40,328 nucleotides of DNA from Gammaproteobacteria bacterium (GCA_015660645.1 DQKS01000101.1:1-40328), one strand, 5' to 3'. Positions 27,900 through 38,088 are shown, numbered from the stretch's first letter. Numbers and translations are program-made. Notes: a model not told the origin generated them from the letters alone.

Positions 27900-28766
27900 T
27901 TATTTGATCACCCTCATCAAGCCCTCCTGAACAGCAGAGGCTATTAAAACACCTTCTTCCGTATAAACACTTCCCCTATTAAAACCCCTTGCATTGCTTG
28001 CACTTGGACTATCTGTTGAGTAGAGCATCCATTTATCTGCTCTAAACGGCCTGTGAAACCACATAGCGTGATCTAAACTCGCACTTTGTACATTGCCTTG
28101 AGCAAAGCTAAGTCTATGAGGATTTAAAGAAGTACTTAAAAGCCCCATATCAGAAGCATATGCAAGAATGGCTTGGTGCAATACAACGTTATCGGGTAAT
28201 TTCGATACTGCCTTCATCCAAACATGTCGATAAGGAGGTTTTTTCTTTGGAGCTTCAAACATCCCATCTCCGGGTAAATTTCTTATCTCTATAGGTCTCT
28301 CCCTAAGAAAGAAGTCTCTGAATTTTTCAGGAACTTTATCAATCATTTTGGTTCTAACTTCCAACTCACTTGTGCATTCTTCTGGACCGGGTATATCCAT
28401 CATATCAATCTGATGTGAAGGTCCTTTCTCCTTCTTTTGGAATGACAAAGCCATATCAAAGATAGTTTCTCCTTTTTGGATAGCAACAACACGGCGAGTT
28501 GTAAAACTTCCACCATCTCTTGTTCTTTCAACATCATAGATAATTGGGTGTTCCATATCACCAGGCCTAAGAAAATAAGCATGCAATGAATGGACCAATC
28601 TTTTCTCTTCAACGGTTCTTACAGCAGCAGCTAATGCCTGACCAATAACTTGTCCTCCAAAAATACGAGGGCCTCCAATATTTTCACTTTGTCCTCGGTA
28701 TAAATTTACTTCTAGCTTTTCCAAGTCCATAAGCTTAATAAGCTTATCTAATGCTTTCTTTTTCAT
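27900..28766 (-). CDS. tesB: Acyl-CoA thioesterase II
   Basis: GPRIFGGQVIGQALAAA, VHSLHAYFLRPGD, YASDMGLLSTSLNPH, SLDHAMWFHRPFRADKWMLY. Confidence 0.94.
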   Translation of the reverse strand: MKKKALDKLIKLMDLEKLEVNLYRGQSENIGGPRIFGGQVIGQALAAAVRTVEEKRLVHSLHAYFLRPGDMEHPIIYDVERTRDGGSFTTRRVVAIQKGETIFDMALSFQKKEKGPSHQIDMMDIPGPEECTSELEVRTKMIDKVPEKFRDFFLRERPIEIRNLPGDGMFEAPKKKPPYRHVWMKAVSKLPDNVVLHQAILAYASDMGLLSTSLNPHRLSFAQGNVQSASLDHAMWFHRPFRADKWMLYSTDSPSASNARGFNRGSVYTEEGVLIASAVQEGLMRVIK

Positions 28767-28768
28767 AA

Positions 28769-29647
28769 TTATTTAAATTCTTTTGGTTCCCACCACGGAT
28801 AAAATTCCGGCATATCTTTACTTACTTTACTAGGAAAATTTGGAGATCTCTTTTCAAGAAAAGAATTTACACCTTCTTCAACATCCTTGCTCTTGCCAAG
28901 CTCATATATTGCTCTTGAATCAACTTGGTGTGCTTCCATTGGATGGTCAGCCCCGAGCATCTTCCAAAGCATATGACGTGTCATTGAAACAGAAACCGCA
29001 GAAGTGTTCTCAATTATTTCTGTGGCTATTTCCTTTGCTGCACTCAATAGATCTTCCTCTTCATGTACAGATCTTACCAATCCCCCTTCACAAGCTTCTT
29101 CAGCAGAAAACACTTTACCGGAATAGGTCCACTCTAGTGCTTTACTAATGCCAACAATTCTAGGCAGGAACCAACTCGAGGCAGCTTCAGGCACCAACCC
29201 TCGTCGAGCAAAGACAAACCCAAACCTAGCCTTATCACTCGCAAGACGTATATCCATTGGAAGAGTCATGGTTACTCCAACTCCTACTGCAGGTCCATTA
29301 ATCGCAGCTATTATAGGCTTGGGACAATCATAAATAGCTAAAGTTGTTCGACCTCCTCCATCCCTAATCCATTCTAAATTTTCTTTATCTTCTGTTTTAG
29401 GAGACCTGGGATTTTCATCTCTGTTGAATGTGGCCCCACCTGCTCCTAAATCTGCCCCCGCACAGAAACCCCTGCCGGCTCCAGTTACAATAATTACTCG
29501 TACCTCATCATCCTGTCCAGCTTCTTTAAATGCCAAAATTAATTCATCCATCATCTGACCCGTGAAGGCATTCAATCTGTCCGGTCTATTTAGAGTTATA
29601 GTTAATATTTTTTCTTCTAGTTCATAGAGAATAGTTTCAAAATTCAT
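28769..29647 (-). CDS. Enoyl-CoA hydratase/isomerase family protein
   Basis: TLNRPDRLNAFTGQM, GAGRGFCAGADLG, AAINGPAVGVGVTMTLPMDIRLAS, FARRGLVPEAASSWFLPRIVG. Confidence 0.93.
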   Translation of the reverse strand: MNFETILYELEEKILTITLNRPDRLNAFTGQMMDELILAFKEAGQDDEVRVIIVTGAGRGFCAGADLGAGGATFNRDENPRSPKTEDKENLEWIRDGGGRTTLAIYDCPKPIIAAINGPAVGVGVTMTLPMDIRLASDKARFGFVFARRGLVPEAASSWFLPRIVGISKALEWTYSGKVFSAEEACEGGLVRSVHEEEDLLSAAKEIATEIIENTSAVSVSMTRHMLWKMLGADHPMEAHQVDSRAIYELGKSKDVEEGVNSFLEKRSPNFPSKVSKDMPEFYPWWEPKEFK

Positions 29648-29654
29648 AATCTTA

Positions 29655-30452
29655 TTAGTTATTTATTGAGTGGTCCACATCATAAGCAGGCATGTCCGTA
29701 TTAGCTTCACCAACTTCTTTTGCTGGAATCCCTGCAACTGTAGTGTGCTCCCTAACATCAGCAAGAACTACACTTCCAGCAGCTACTTTCGCATTCTTTC
29801 CTATTTCCACGTTGCCTAATATAGTTGAAGAAGCACTTAACAGAGCTCCTTCCCTCACTTTTGGATGTCGATCCCCAGTCTCTTTGCCCGTACCACCCAA
29901 AGTAACTCCCTGGAAAATAGAGACATTATCTTCAACCACGGCGGTCTCCCCTATCACTACACCTGAACCATGATCGATCATTACTCCTTTTCCAATCTCT
30001 GCTGCAGGATGAATGTCTATGCCATAAACTTCCGAAGCTCTACTTTGTATAAAATGAGCTAAGGTATGTCTTTCTTCACTCCACAACCAACTCGCGACAC
30101 GATGAGATTGCAACGCCTTAAAGCCTTTAAAAAACAAGAGAGGCTCTGAAAAGTATTTACAAGACGGGTCTCTATCTTTAACGGCATTTAAATCTGATAC
30201 CGTTGCTTCTAAAATATCCTTACTAGAATTGAAGGCTTCTCTGATTATTTTTCTAATCATCATTGGCTGAACAGAGGTGTTAGAAAGATCATTTGATAAT
30301 TGGTCTGCAATAGCTGAGGAAAAAGAATTATGCTCTAAAATTGTAGAATGAAAGAAACTAGCTAAAACAGGTTCTGCTACCATTCTTTTTTTTGTTTCTT
30401 GTCTTATTAATTGCCAAACACCCTCTACATCTTTTAATTTTTGATTTTCCAT
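29655..30452 (-). CDS. cysE: Serine O-acetyltransferase
   Basis: DIHPAAEIGKGVMIDHGSGVVIGETAVVEDNVSIFQGVTLGGTGKETGDRHPKVREGALLSASSTILGNVEIG hexapeptide repeats. Confidence 0.96.
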   Translation of the reverse strand: MENQKLKDVEGVWQLIRQETKKRMVAEPVLASFFHSTILEHNSFSSAIADQLSNDLSNTSVQPMMIRKIIREAFNSSKDILEATVSDLNAVKDRDPSCKYFSEPLLFFKGFKALQSHRVASWLWSEERHTLAHFIQSRASEVYGIDIHPAAEIGKGVMIDHGSGVVIGETAVVEDNVSIFQGVTLGGTGKETGDRHPKVREGALLSASSTILGNVEIGKNAKVAAGSVVLADVREHTTVAGIPAKEVGEANTDMPAYDVDHSINN

Positions 30453-30547
30453 ATAGATATTGTACTCCAGGAGCTCATCCTTGCTGAAATTTACTAAATA
30501 GGGATAATGGGTCGCTTAAAAATAAGATAGAAAAATATAAAAATTTT

Positions 30548-31540
30548 ATGAACAATAAAATAACAGAAATAAATGACCAAACTCCAGATATTAAATTAGA
30601 TGTTAGACAGACTTTTGATATTGATATAGACCTAAAAGTACCTAGTTTTAGTAATGGAAATGAATATGTTCCAGAAATTGATAGTGCTTATCAATTTGAT
30701 AAAGATACCACTCTAGCAATCTTGGCAGGATTTTCGCACAACAGGCGAGTTATGATTCAGGGTTACCACGGTTCAGGAAAATCTACGCACATTGAGCAAG
30801 TAGCTGCTAGACTTAATTGGCCTTGTGTAAGAGTTAATCTAGATAGTCATATAAGCAGAATTGACTTACTTGGAAAAGATGCGATTGTTTTACAAGAGGG
30901 CAAGCAAATTACGGAATTCAGAGAAGGCATCCTTCCTTGGGCACTGCAAACTCCTACTGCCCTTGTTTTTGATGAATATGATGCAGGCAGACCAGATGTT
31001 ATGTTTGTAATTCAAAGGGTATTGGAAGTTGAAGGAAAGCTTACTTTGCTGGATCAAAATAAAATTATAAAACCACACCCTAGCTTCAGATTATTTTCTA
31101 CAGCAAATACTGTTGGTCTAGGCGATACAACAGGCCTTTATCATGGTACACAGCAAATTAACCAAGGCCAGATGGATAGATGGCACATAGTTTCTACTCT
31201 TAATTATCTTGATCCTGAGCTTGAATTAAGAGTAGTCCTAGCAAAAATACCTTCTATGGATACAAAATTAGGTAGAGAAGAAGCCTCCAACATGATATCT
31301 GTGGCTAACCTTTCTAGACAAGGTTTCGCCAATGGGGATATATCTTCCCTTATGTCACCACGAACCGTTATAAGCTGGGCTGAGAATAATGAAATATTTA
31401 AAGATTTAACTCGATCATTTGAGATTACTTTCTTAAATAAATGTGACGATACTGAAAAAACTATCATTGCAGAATATTATCAAAGGTGCTTTAACGAAGA
31501 ATTAGAAGACTCTATAGCCGAAGATTTAGAAGAAGGCTAG
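30548..31540 (+). CDS. cobS: CobS-like AAA+ (MoxR-type) ATPase
   Basis: MIQGYHGSGKSTHIEQVAARLNWPCVRVNLDSHISRIDLLGKDAI Walker A region; TALVFDEYDAGRPDVMFVIQRVLE Walker B; FRLFSTANTVGLGDTTGLYHGTQQINQGQMDRW. Confidence 0.9.
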   Translation: MNNKITEINDQTPDIKLDVRQTFDIDIDLKVPSFSNGNEYVPEIDSAYQFDKDTTLAILAGFSHNRRVMIQGYHGSGKSTHIEQVAARLNWPCVRVNLDSHISRIDLLGKDAIVLQEGKQITEFREGILPWALQTPTALVFDEYDAGRPDVMFVIQRVLEVEGKLTLLDQNKIIKPHPSFRLFSTANTVGLGDTTGLYHGTQQINQGQMDRWHIVSTLNYLDPELELRVVLAKIPSMDTKLGREEASNMISVANLSRQGFANGDISSLMSPRTVISWAENNEIFKDLTRSFEITFLNKCDDTEKTIIAEYYQRCFNEELEDSIAEDLEEG

Positions 31541-31552
31541 CTCTTCCCTTAC

Positions 31553-33310
31553 ATGTCACTAAAGAATCCATCACCTGAGTTAATTAAAGAAGCCGTTGCT
31601 GCTGCCACTAGGGCGTTGGCTGAGAACCCTGATTTAGAAATAAATTTTGGAGCCATTAGCTCTTTACCTAATCCACCTACTCATAAGAATGAATTACCTT
31701 CTTTTAGAGGAAAGGCAGACTCAGCTGCTTGCGCACAACTATTCAGAAAAGAAAAAATCTCTGTAGATGCTGGAACTCCAAGGCTAAATGCATTATTAGC
31801 TAATTTAGAAGATGTAAGAGTAGAAGTGCTTGGCTCAAAGAAATATCCGGGAGTAGCCACAAATCTTAAAGCTAAATTTGACGATAAATGTAAGGAATCA
31901 CAATTTCTAGAAGAAAAAGAAGATGTGCTTGAAATAGCTTTAGAAGCTTGGTTTAGGAATATACTTTTAAATGAGAAAATAAGCCCTGATTCCACTAGAT
32001 CCTTAAAACACTGGAAAAAGGAACTTCGCAATAAAGGACTGCCATTTAAAAATGCATTAGAAGAATCTTTAGAGGATCAAATAAAATTCTCTGAAACAGT
32101 AAGACAACTTCTTCATGTCTTAGAAGTTGATGATATTAAACCTCTCTCTGAAGAAGATGAACCTTCTACTGATCCTGATAATGATGATGCTCGCGAAGAT
32201 GACTCTGAAAATGAAGAAGAGATGCCAGATGAATCCGATATATCTCAAGATTCGGAAATGGAAGAAGGTACCGAAGATATTGATACTGAGATAGGAGAGC
32301 CAGAAGATGATTCAATAGTAGATGAAAATGAAGAAGTCTTAACTAATCAGTCTTGGCTTGAATCTCTAATTGAACAAACTGCTAATTTTAACTATAAAGT
32401 TTATACAAGAAGTTTTGATGAAGAATTAAAAGCAGAAGACCTGTGTAGTCCCGAAGAACTACAAAGACTAAGAAAACACTTAGACCAGCTCATGGGGCCA
32501 AGCAAAACAACCGTTTCTAAACTAGCGCATCGTCTCCAAAGATTCTTGATGGCACAGCAAAACCGCTCTTGGGAATTCAATAAAGATGAAGGAATACTTG
32601 ATTCTTCTAAATTACATAAGATTATCACAAACCCTTTAACCGCCTTAAGTTACAAAGTAGAAAAAGATACAGATTTTAGGGATACTTCTGTTTCAATTCT
32701 GGTTGATAGCTCTGGCTCTATGAGAGGTAGATCTATGACAGTTGCAGCTATTTGTGCTGACATAATCAGCACAACATTGGAAAGATGTAATGTAAAAACT
32801 GAAGTCTTAGGCTTTACTACAAAACACTGGAAAGGTGGCGAAAGTCGTAAGAAATGGATGGAAGATGGTAAACCAGAAAACCCTGGACGACTTAACGATA
32901 TAAGGCACATTATTTTTAAATCTGCAGAAACTCCTTGGAGAAGAGGACAAAAGAATTTCGGGCTCATGTTAAGAGAAGGACTCTTAAAAGAAAACGTTGA
33001 TGGAGAAGCTTTAATTTGGGCTCATGATAGGCTGGCAAGACGCCAGGAGCAAAGAAAAATCCTTATGGTAATCTCAGACGGAGCTCCTGTTGATGACAGC
33101 ACTCTTTCAACAAATAAAAACAACTTCCTAGACTTGCATCTTAGACAAGTCATACATTCAATTGAATCTCAATCTTCAGTCAGCCTTATAGCAATAGGCA
33201 TAGGCCATGATGTGACTCGTTATTATAAAAATGCGGTAACAATTCATAGGGCTGAAGAGCTTGGTGGTGCAATGTTAGAACAACTAACAGATTTATTTAA
33301 AGTTGATTAA
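31553..33310 (+). CDS. cobT: CobT-like VWA-domain protein
   Basis: Acidic linker ([28 protein letters not shown]...) followed by VWA with MIDAS ([25 protein letters not shown]), [13 protein letters not shown]. Confidence 0.9.
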   Translation: MSLKNPSPELIKEAVAAATRALAENPDLEINFGAISSLPNPPTHKNELPSFRGKADSAACAQLFRKEKISVDAGTPRLNALLANLEDVRVEVLGSKKYPGVATNLKAKFDDKCKESQFLEEKEDVLEIALEAWFRNILLNEKISPDSTRSLKHWKKELRNKGLPFKNALEESLEDQIKFSETVRQLLHVLEVDDIKPLSEEDEPSTDPDNDDAREDDSENEEEMPDESDISQDSEMEEGTEDIDTEIGEPEDDSIVDENEEVLTNQSWLESLIEQTANFNYKVYTRSFDEELKAEDLCSPEELQRLRKHLDQLMGPSKTTVSKLAHRLQRFLMAQQNRSWEFNKDEGILDSSKLHKIITNPLTALSYKVEKDTDFRDTSVSILVDSSGSMRGRSMTVAAICADIISTTLERCNVKTEVLGFTTKHWKGGESRKKWMEDGKPENPGRLNDIRHIIFKSAETPWRRGQKNFGLMLREGLLKENVDGEALIWAHDRLARRQEQRKILMVISDGAPVDDSTLSTNKNNFLDLHLRQVIHSIESQSSVSLIAIGIGHDVTRYYKNAVTIHRAEELGGAMLEQLTDLFKVD

Positions 33311-33390
33311 TATCAATTTCTCTATATCCGTGTACAGTTATAGTCCCTTATTGATTAGACACTTATATCAGCAAAGCTTAAAATGCATTT

Positions 33391-34491
33391 ATGAAAATTA
33401 CTGAGATAAAAGAATGTCCTCCTGGGTTACGTTATTTTGATAAAGATAGCTTAGAAAGCAAATTACAACCCAAAGATGTAGAAGATATTATAGAAATATT
33501 TAACACGCCTCTTACTGGATCTTATAACTGGGATTACACAACTGCAGATAACAGACTTAATAAACTCTACGAACTAGGGAAAAAACTTAACTGGAACACA
33601 ACACTGGATCTGGACTGGTCTAAAGAACCCTACCCTCTCACAGATTGGGCAACTTTGCAGGAATTACAACAATTTAGAGGCTTTAAACCTTATGATGATT
33701 TAAGTGAAGAAGAAAAAATTGAATGCAGTTGGCATATACTCGCAAGCAGCTTAAGCCAAATAGTTCACGGCGAACAAGGAGCCCTATTGGTAGCATCTCA
33801 ACTAGTTTCTTGCGCTCCAACCTATAATGCAAAACTATACGCAGCTTCTCAAACATTTGATGAAGCGAGACACGTTGAAGTCTATAACAAATATTTACAA
33901 GAGAGGATTGGCTGGACATACCCAATAATGCCTGGCTTAAAATTACTTTTAGATAAAATTCTTACAGACCCAAGATGGGATCTAAAATTTATTGGTATGC
34001 AAATTATAATTGAAGGACTTGCCTTAGCAGCTTTTGAGAGACAAAGAGCTTCTGCAATGGACCCTCTCTTGAAAGATATCTTTTACTTAGTAATAAGAGA
34101 CGAAGCACGACATGTAACGTTTGGTGTTAATTACCTAGAGGAATTTATTAAGACTCTCTCAGAGGAGGAAAGGGAAGAGAGAGCAGAATTTGCTTATGAG
34201 GCCTGTGTAGTAATGAGAAATAGATTTGGGTCTACAAATGTCATGAAACATTATGGATGGAATACAGATGAAGCTGCCGAAGTTATTAATCAATCAGAAG
34301 GTTCCAGTTTATTTAATAACCTGTTGTTTACAAAGATAATGCCAAACCTTAAAAGAATAGGACTCTTAACTGATAAAGTTTCCGGAAAATATGAAGAAAT
34401 GGGGATATTAGAATTTAAAGATTTAGAAAATAGTGGAGATACAAGCTGGGAAGAGCTTTCTAAACCACTAGATTATGGAGAAATAGCTTAA
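33391..34491 (+). CDS. Ferritin-like di-iron carboxylate protein, paralog A
   Basis: Two DEARH motifs (TFDEARHVEV, IRDEARHVTF) plus upstream Glu in HGEQGALLVASQ and in IIIEGLALAAF: four-helix di-iron ligand pattern. Confidence 0.83.
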   Translation: MKITEIKECPPGLRYFDKDSLESKLQPKDVEDIIEIFNTPLTGSYNWDYTTADNRLNKLYELGKKLNWNTTLDLDWSKEPYPLTDWATLQELQQFRGFKPYDDLSEEEKIECSWHILASSLSQIVHGEQGALLVASQLVSCAPTYNAKLYAASQTFDEARHVEVYNKYLQERIGWTYPIMPGLKLLLDKILTDPRWDLKFIGMQIIIEGLALAAFERQRASAMDPLLKDIFYLVIRDEARHVTFGVNYLEEFIKTLSEEEREERAEFAYEACVVMRNRFGSTNVMKHYGWNTDEAAEVINQSEGSSLFNNLLFTKIMPNLKRIGLLTDKVSGKYEEMGILEFKDLENSGDTSWEELSKPLDYGEIA

Positions 34492-34492
34492 G

Positions 34493-35632
34493 ATGAAAAT
34501 AACTGAATTAAAAACAACTCCGACAGAACTCAGAGAATTTGACCTCCCAGAAGGCTTCAAACCCGAACATATAGAGGATATTGTTGAAATATTTAATACA
34601 CCCTTAGTTGGGTCATATAATTGGGATTATACCGATGCCGATACAAGAATTAAAAAGCTCTACGAACTAGGTAAAAAATTAAATTGGAACGGCTCTATAG
34701 ACCTGGACTGGGATAATCATATTGGCAAAGATGAATTTCCTATGAAAGCAGAATTGATAGCAAGAATGGAAGGCCCTCTCTCGATGCTTCCTGAAGATCA
34801 GAAACTCCAATACATGAGACACGATCAGGCTTGGGCACTAAGCCAGTTTCTTCATGGTGAACAGGGTGCTCTTTTAGTTGCTTCTCAATTGGTATCTTGT
34901 GCACCAACTTACCAAGCAAAACTCTATGCGGCCTCTCAAACTTTTGACGAAGCAAGACATGTGGAAGTTTTTAATAGGTACATTCAAAGAGTTCACGGAA
35001 TGGAATATCCAATTAACAAAAACCTGAAAGCTCTACTAGATAAGATTCTTACAGATCCAAGATGGGATCTTAAGTTCATTGGTATGCAGATAATCATTGA
35101 AGGTCTAGCTTTGGCTGCCTTTCAGACGACTAAAGAAACAACCAACTGCCCTCTTTTAAGGCAACTTGTCCACTATGTAATTAGAGACGAAGCAAGGCAC
35201 GTCACATTCGGGGTTAACTATCTTGAAGAATTCTTACAAACTCTGACAGAAGAAGAGTTAGAAGACAGAGCCATGTTCTGTTACGAGGCTTGTGTGATCA
35301 TGAGAGACAGAATCATAAACACTGAATTACCAGCTAAATGGTTCAATATGTCAGAAGATGACATCAGGGAACTCATCGCTAACGATGAGACGAATGATCA
35401 ATTTAGAAATTTGTTATTTACTAGGGTTTTACCAAACCTCAAGAGGATTGGCTTGTTGACTGATACAGTTAAACCTCTATACGAAGAATTAGGTCTTCTT
35501 CAGTATCAAGACTCTGATAGCGATTTTGAAATTGATTGGGCTGAGCTCAACAAACCGCTTGAAGAAGTTAAAGAGATTGACGAGCAAGCTAAAGCCGGAT
35601 TAAGTTCACACTTTCAGTCTTTAGGGTCTTAA
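34493..35632 (+). CDS. Ferritin-like di-iron carboxylate protein, paralog B
   Basis: Same ligand set (HGEQGALL, TFDEARHVEV, IIIEGLALAAF, IRDEARHVTF); starts 1 nt after the paralog A stop; long blocks identical to paralog A. Confidence 0.83.
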   Translation: MKITELKTTPTELREFDLPEGFKPEHIEDIVEIFNTPLVGSYNWDYTDADTRIKKLYELGKKLNWNGSIDLDWDNHIGKDEFPMKAELIARMEGPLSMLPEDQKLQYMRHDQAWALSQFLHGEQGALLVASQLVSCAPTYQAKLYAASQTFDEARHVEVFNRYIQRVHGMEYPINKNLKALLDKILTDPRWDLKFIGMQIIIEGLALAAFQTTKETTNCPLLRQLVHYVIRDEARHVTFGVNYLEEFLQTLTEEELEDRAMFCYEACVIMRDRIINTELPAKWFNMSEDDIRELIANDETNDQFRNLLFTRVLPNLKRIGLLTDTVKPLYEELGLLQYQDSDSDFEIDWAELNKPLEEVKEIDEQAKAGLSSHFQSLGS

Positions 35633-38088
35633 AAAAGATAAAACTGCCAATTTGCTGCAATATAAGGCTCTACCTTATCTAAAGACATGTGTCCTTGATC
35701 TTTAATGTAGCCGAAGCTTGCATATAAATTTCCATTTGAAATTGGTCTTTGGTAAATAAACTCAGCTCGGACCTCTCTCCCTGATGGAGTTAAACTTAGA
35801 TTATAATCTTCAAAAAGTACTTCTCTGTATTTTGTCCGCCCAACAGGAATTGATAATTTTATATCTGCTTCTTCCAGCTTTAAGGGTTGGGTAATTTTAA
35901 AACCAAAAGAATCAAGAGAATTTAGTAGCCCATTCTTAAAAATTCCTAAATTAAATGAAGACGAAGTAAATTTATTTATAGAGTTTATGAGGCCTGTTTC
36001 TGATAAATTTGCATGAGTCTCACCAAAAAAAACAGAACCTGTAGTATAAAATCTTGAAAAAGCATGTGAAGCTTGAACCCCTGAAAAATATGTTTGGGTT
36101 TCATCTATTGAACCATATCCTCCATTAAACGAGCTACCCAATAAACTATTTGGCTCCTTTAACAAGCCTATCTGTAAAGATAGCGAAGAATCAATAGAGT
36201 TTTCTTTAAACTCAAGAAGCAACCCTGAAGAGCTAGGTAGCTTTATGACCATAGAGTCTTGTTCTTCATGATTGCCTTTAAAATAAACCCCAGAAATAGT
36301 GGAATTATTACCTAAGCTTATACCGCCTCCTATAAAGGAACCGCTAGAAGCAAAGTCTAGAAAAGGGGATCCATAAGACGAAGATCTACCTAGAACGTTA
36401 CTGAAAGTTTTATTTGTTTCATTGTTGCCAAAAAATAATGAAGGACTTATCCCATTCCCAAGAAAATAAAAGCCAGATTTAGAAATTTCTTGTTTTAAAG
36501 AAAAATACTTCAATTTTTTATCATTTTTTGCCCACAAGCTCATAAATAAGTCATGTTCACCATAATTATTAGAAGCAAGCCCTAACATCAATTCAGTACT
36601 TCTATTAGGGCTAGTCTGAACTTCAAGGACTCTTTGAGAGGGATTTGACTGGCGAGAACTTAACCAAGCCAAAGAAGGCATTTTGTTGATATAAGTTGAA
36701 TTAAGCTTCTTAAGAAATGGAGCGCCAAGTTGATCAAAGACTACAAGATTCTTATTGGACATTGCATTTATAAACGAGTCACCGAAAGCAGGACCCAAAG
36801 TTCCAATAGATGTTCCTAGTACCGTATGTTGAAGGCCTTCTAGTGAACTGGTTACAGCAATCATTGTTTGCCCTAAAGGCTTAGTTGCAGCGTCAAGGTC
36901 CATCAAACCCTGACCATAAATTGAAGAATCAGCATAAACACCAGTCTTATTAGCTGTTTGAAACAATCTATTTAAGATTTCTGTATTTCCCAGCTGACCG
37001 CCAAAATAATCAGCTAAAAGAGCAATACCTCCGGAAACATGAGGAGCTGCCATTGATGTGCCGCTAAATGGCGCATAATAAGCAGTATCAGGTGGATCCT
37101 GAGAATAAGCACTTGTTATAGACCTACCTGGTGCTGCCAAACAGTAGTCTTTAGCAACGCCGCATAAATTAGAAAAACTGCTTATTGTGCCGTCTGGATC
37201 TACCGAAACCACAGCAACTGTATGAGTGCTCAATTCAGTTATAAGGTATGCAAGACCTCCAAACACTTCTGGACTTGAATAATCTACTCCCTGATCAGCA
37301 TAACCCCCACCATTACCCGCCGCCCAAACAAATATTGTTTTATCTGCATCTGGAATTCCTGCTTGAGCTAACACATCTATGGTTAGTGGAAAAGCCTGTC
37401 TAATGTTTTCTTCGGTGTAGTCATTAATATTGCCTTGGTAACCAAAACTTCCGTTTACAACTGTAACTTGCCTATCAATGAAATAACTTTCAAGAGTTGA
37501 CCATGAATTATCAATGGCCGAATAATCGACCGTCGAGTCAATAGTTGCAGGTTCATATTCTTCACCTGCAGTACCTAATTCTATAGAAATAAAAAATAAT
37601 TGAGCATCAAATGCTACACCATGCATACCTGTTCCATCTCTTTCACCTAAGGCTATAGCAGAAACATGAGTCCCGTGCCGTTTTTCTTCTGTTGTAGGAG
37701 ACCTTGACGAATATTCCAAGTAACTATCACTGGTTAACTTAAAAGCTCCGTCTAACTCTTGATGAGATGTATCTACTCCAGAGTCCATTATTCCAATTAT
37801 TGCACCTTCTCCCGTTGCGCCTCTAGCATAGGCTGAAGAAGCATTTATTAACGCCAATCCGTGTTGTTCAGAATACTCAGATGTACTTTCATAAGCTACT
37901 TTATCAGTTTCAAAATCACCTGAAAGAGTTATAGAACCCGAGGCTGGTAGATTTGTTGCACTAGTAATCTGGTCAACAATATTATTTGGATTCAGCGTAG
38001 GTGTGCTTGGATTGCTCCCACCTCCACCGCCACAAGAAACAACTACAAATGGAATAACAACAAAAAATTTATTTAGCTTAGAAAAAAT
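35629..38088 (-). CDS. S8 (subtilisin-like) serine peptidase, predicted lipoprotein with C-terminal beta-barrel-like domain; start extended to ATT at 38088
   Basis: Triad motifs GIMDSGVDTSH, RHGTHVSAIA, FSGTSMAAPHVSGG; ORF track start at 37857 lacks a signal. The in-frame extension reads ...KLNKFFVVIPFVVVSCGGGGGSNPSTPT (lipobox VVSC); protein ends ...AANWQFYLF. Confidence 0.82.
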   Translation of the reverse strand: MFSKLNKFFVVIPFVVVSCGGGGGSNPSTPTLNPNNIVDQITSATNLPASGSITLSGDFETDKVAYESTSEYSEQHGLALINASSAYARGATGEGAIIGIMDSGVDTSHQELDGAFKLTSDSYLEYSSRSPTTEEKRHGTHVSAIALGERDGTGMHGVAFDAQLFFISIELGTAGEEYEPATIDSTVDYSAIDNSWSTLESYFIDRQVTVVNGSFGYQGNINDYTEENIRQAFPLTIDVLAQAGIPDADKTIFVWAAGNGGGYADQGVDYSSPEVFGGLAYLITELSTHTVAVVSVDPDGTISSFSNLCGVAKDYCLAAPGRSITSAYSQDPPDTAYYAPFSGTSMAAPHVSGGIALLADYFGGQLGNTEILNRLFQTANKTGVYADSSIYGQGLMDLDAATKPLGQTMIAVTSSLEGLQHTVLGTSIGTLGPAFGDSFINAMSNKNLVVFDQLGAPFLKKLNSTYINKMPSLAWLSSRQSNPSQRVLEVQTSPNRSTELMLGLASNNYGEHDLFMSLWAKNDKKLKYFSLKQEISKSGFYFLGNGISPSLFFGNNETNKTFSNVLGRSSSYGSPFLDFASSGSFIGGGISLGNNSTISGVYFKGNHEEQDSMVIKLPSSSGLLLEFKENSIDSSLSLQIGLLKEPNSLLGSSFNGGYGSIDETQTYFSGVQASHAFSRFYTTGSVFFGETHANLSETGLINSINKFTSSSFNLGIFKNGLLNSLDSFGFKITQPLKLEEADIKLSIPVGRTKYREVLFEDYNLSLTPSGREVRAEFIYQRPISNGNLYASFGYIKDQGHMSLDKVEPYIAANWQFYLF

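Noticed and set aside
31204-32967. Minus-strand ORFs inside cobS/cobT
   Set aside because: Shadow ORFs of clearly coding plus-strand genes.
33303-33316. TTGAT-TAAT-ATCAA inverted repeat after cobT
   Set aside because: Short AT-rich stem with no U-tract; includes the cobT stop codon and is too weak to call as terminator or operator.
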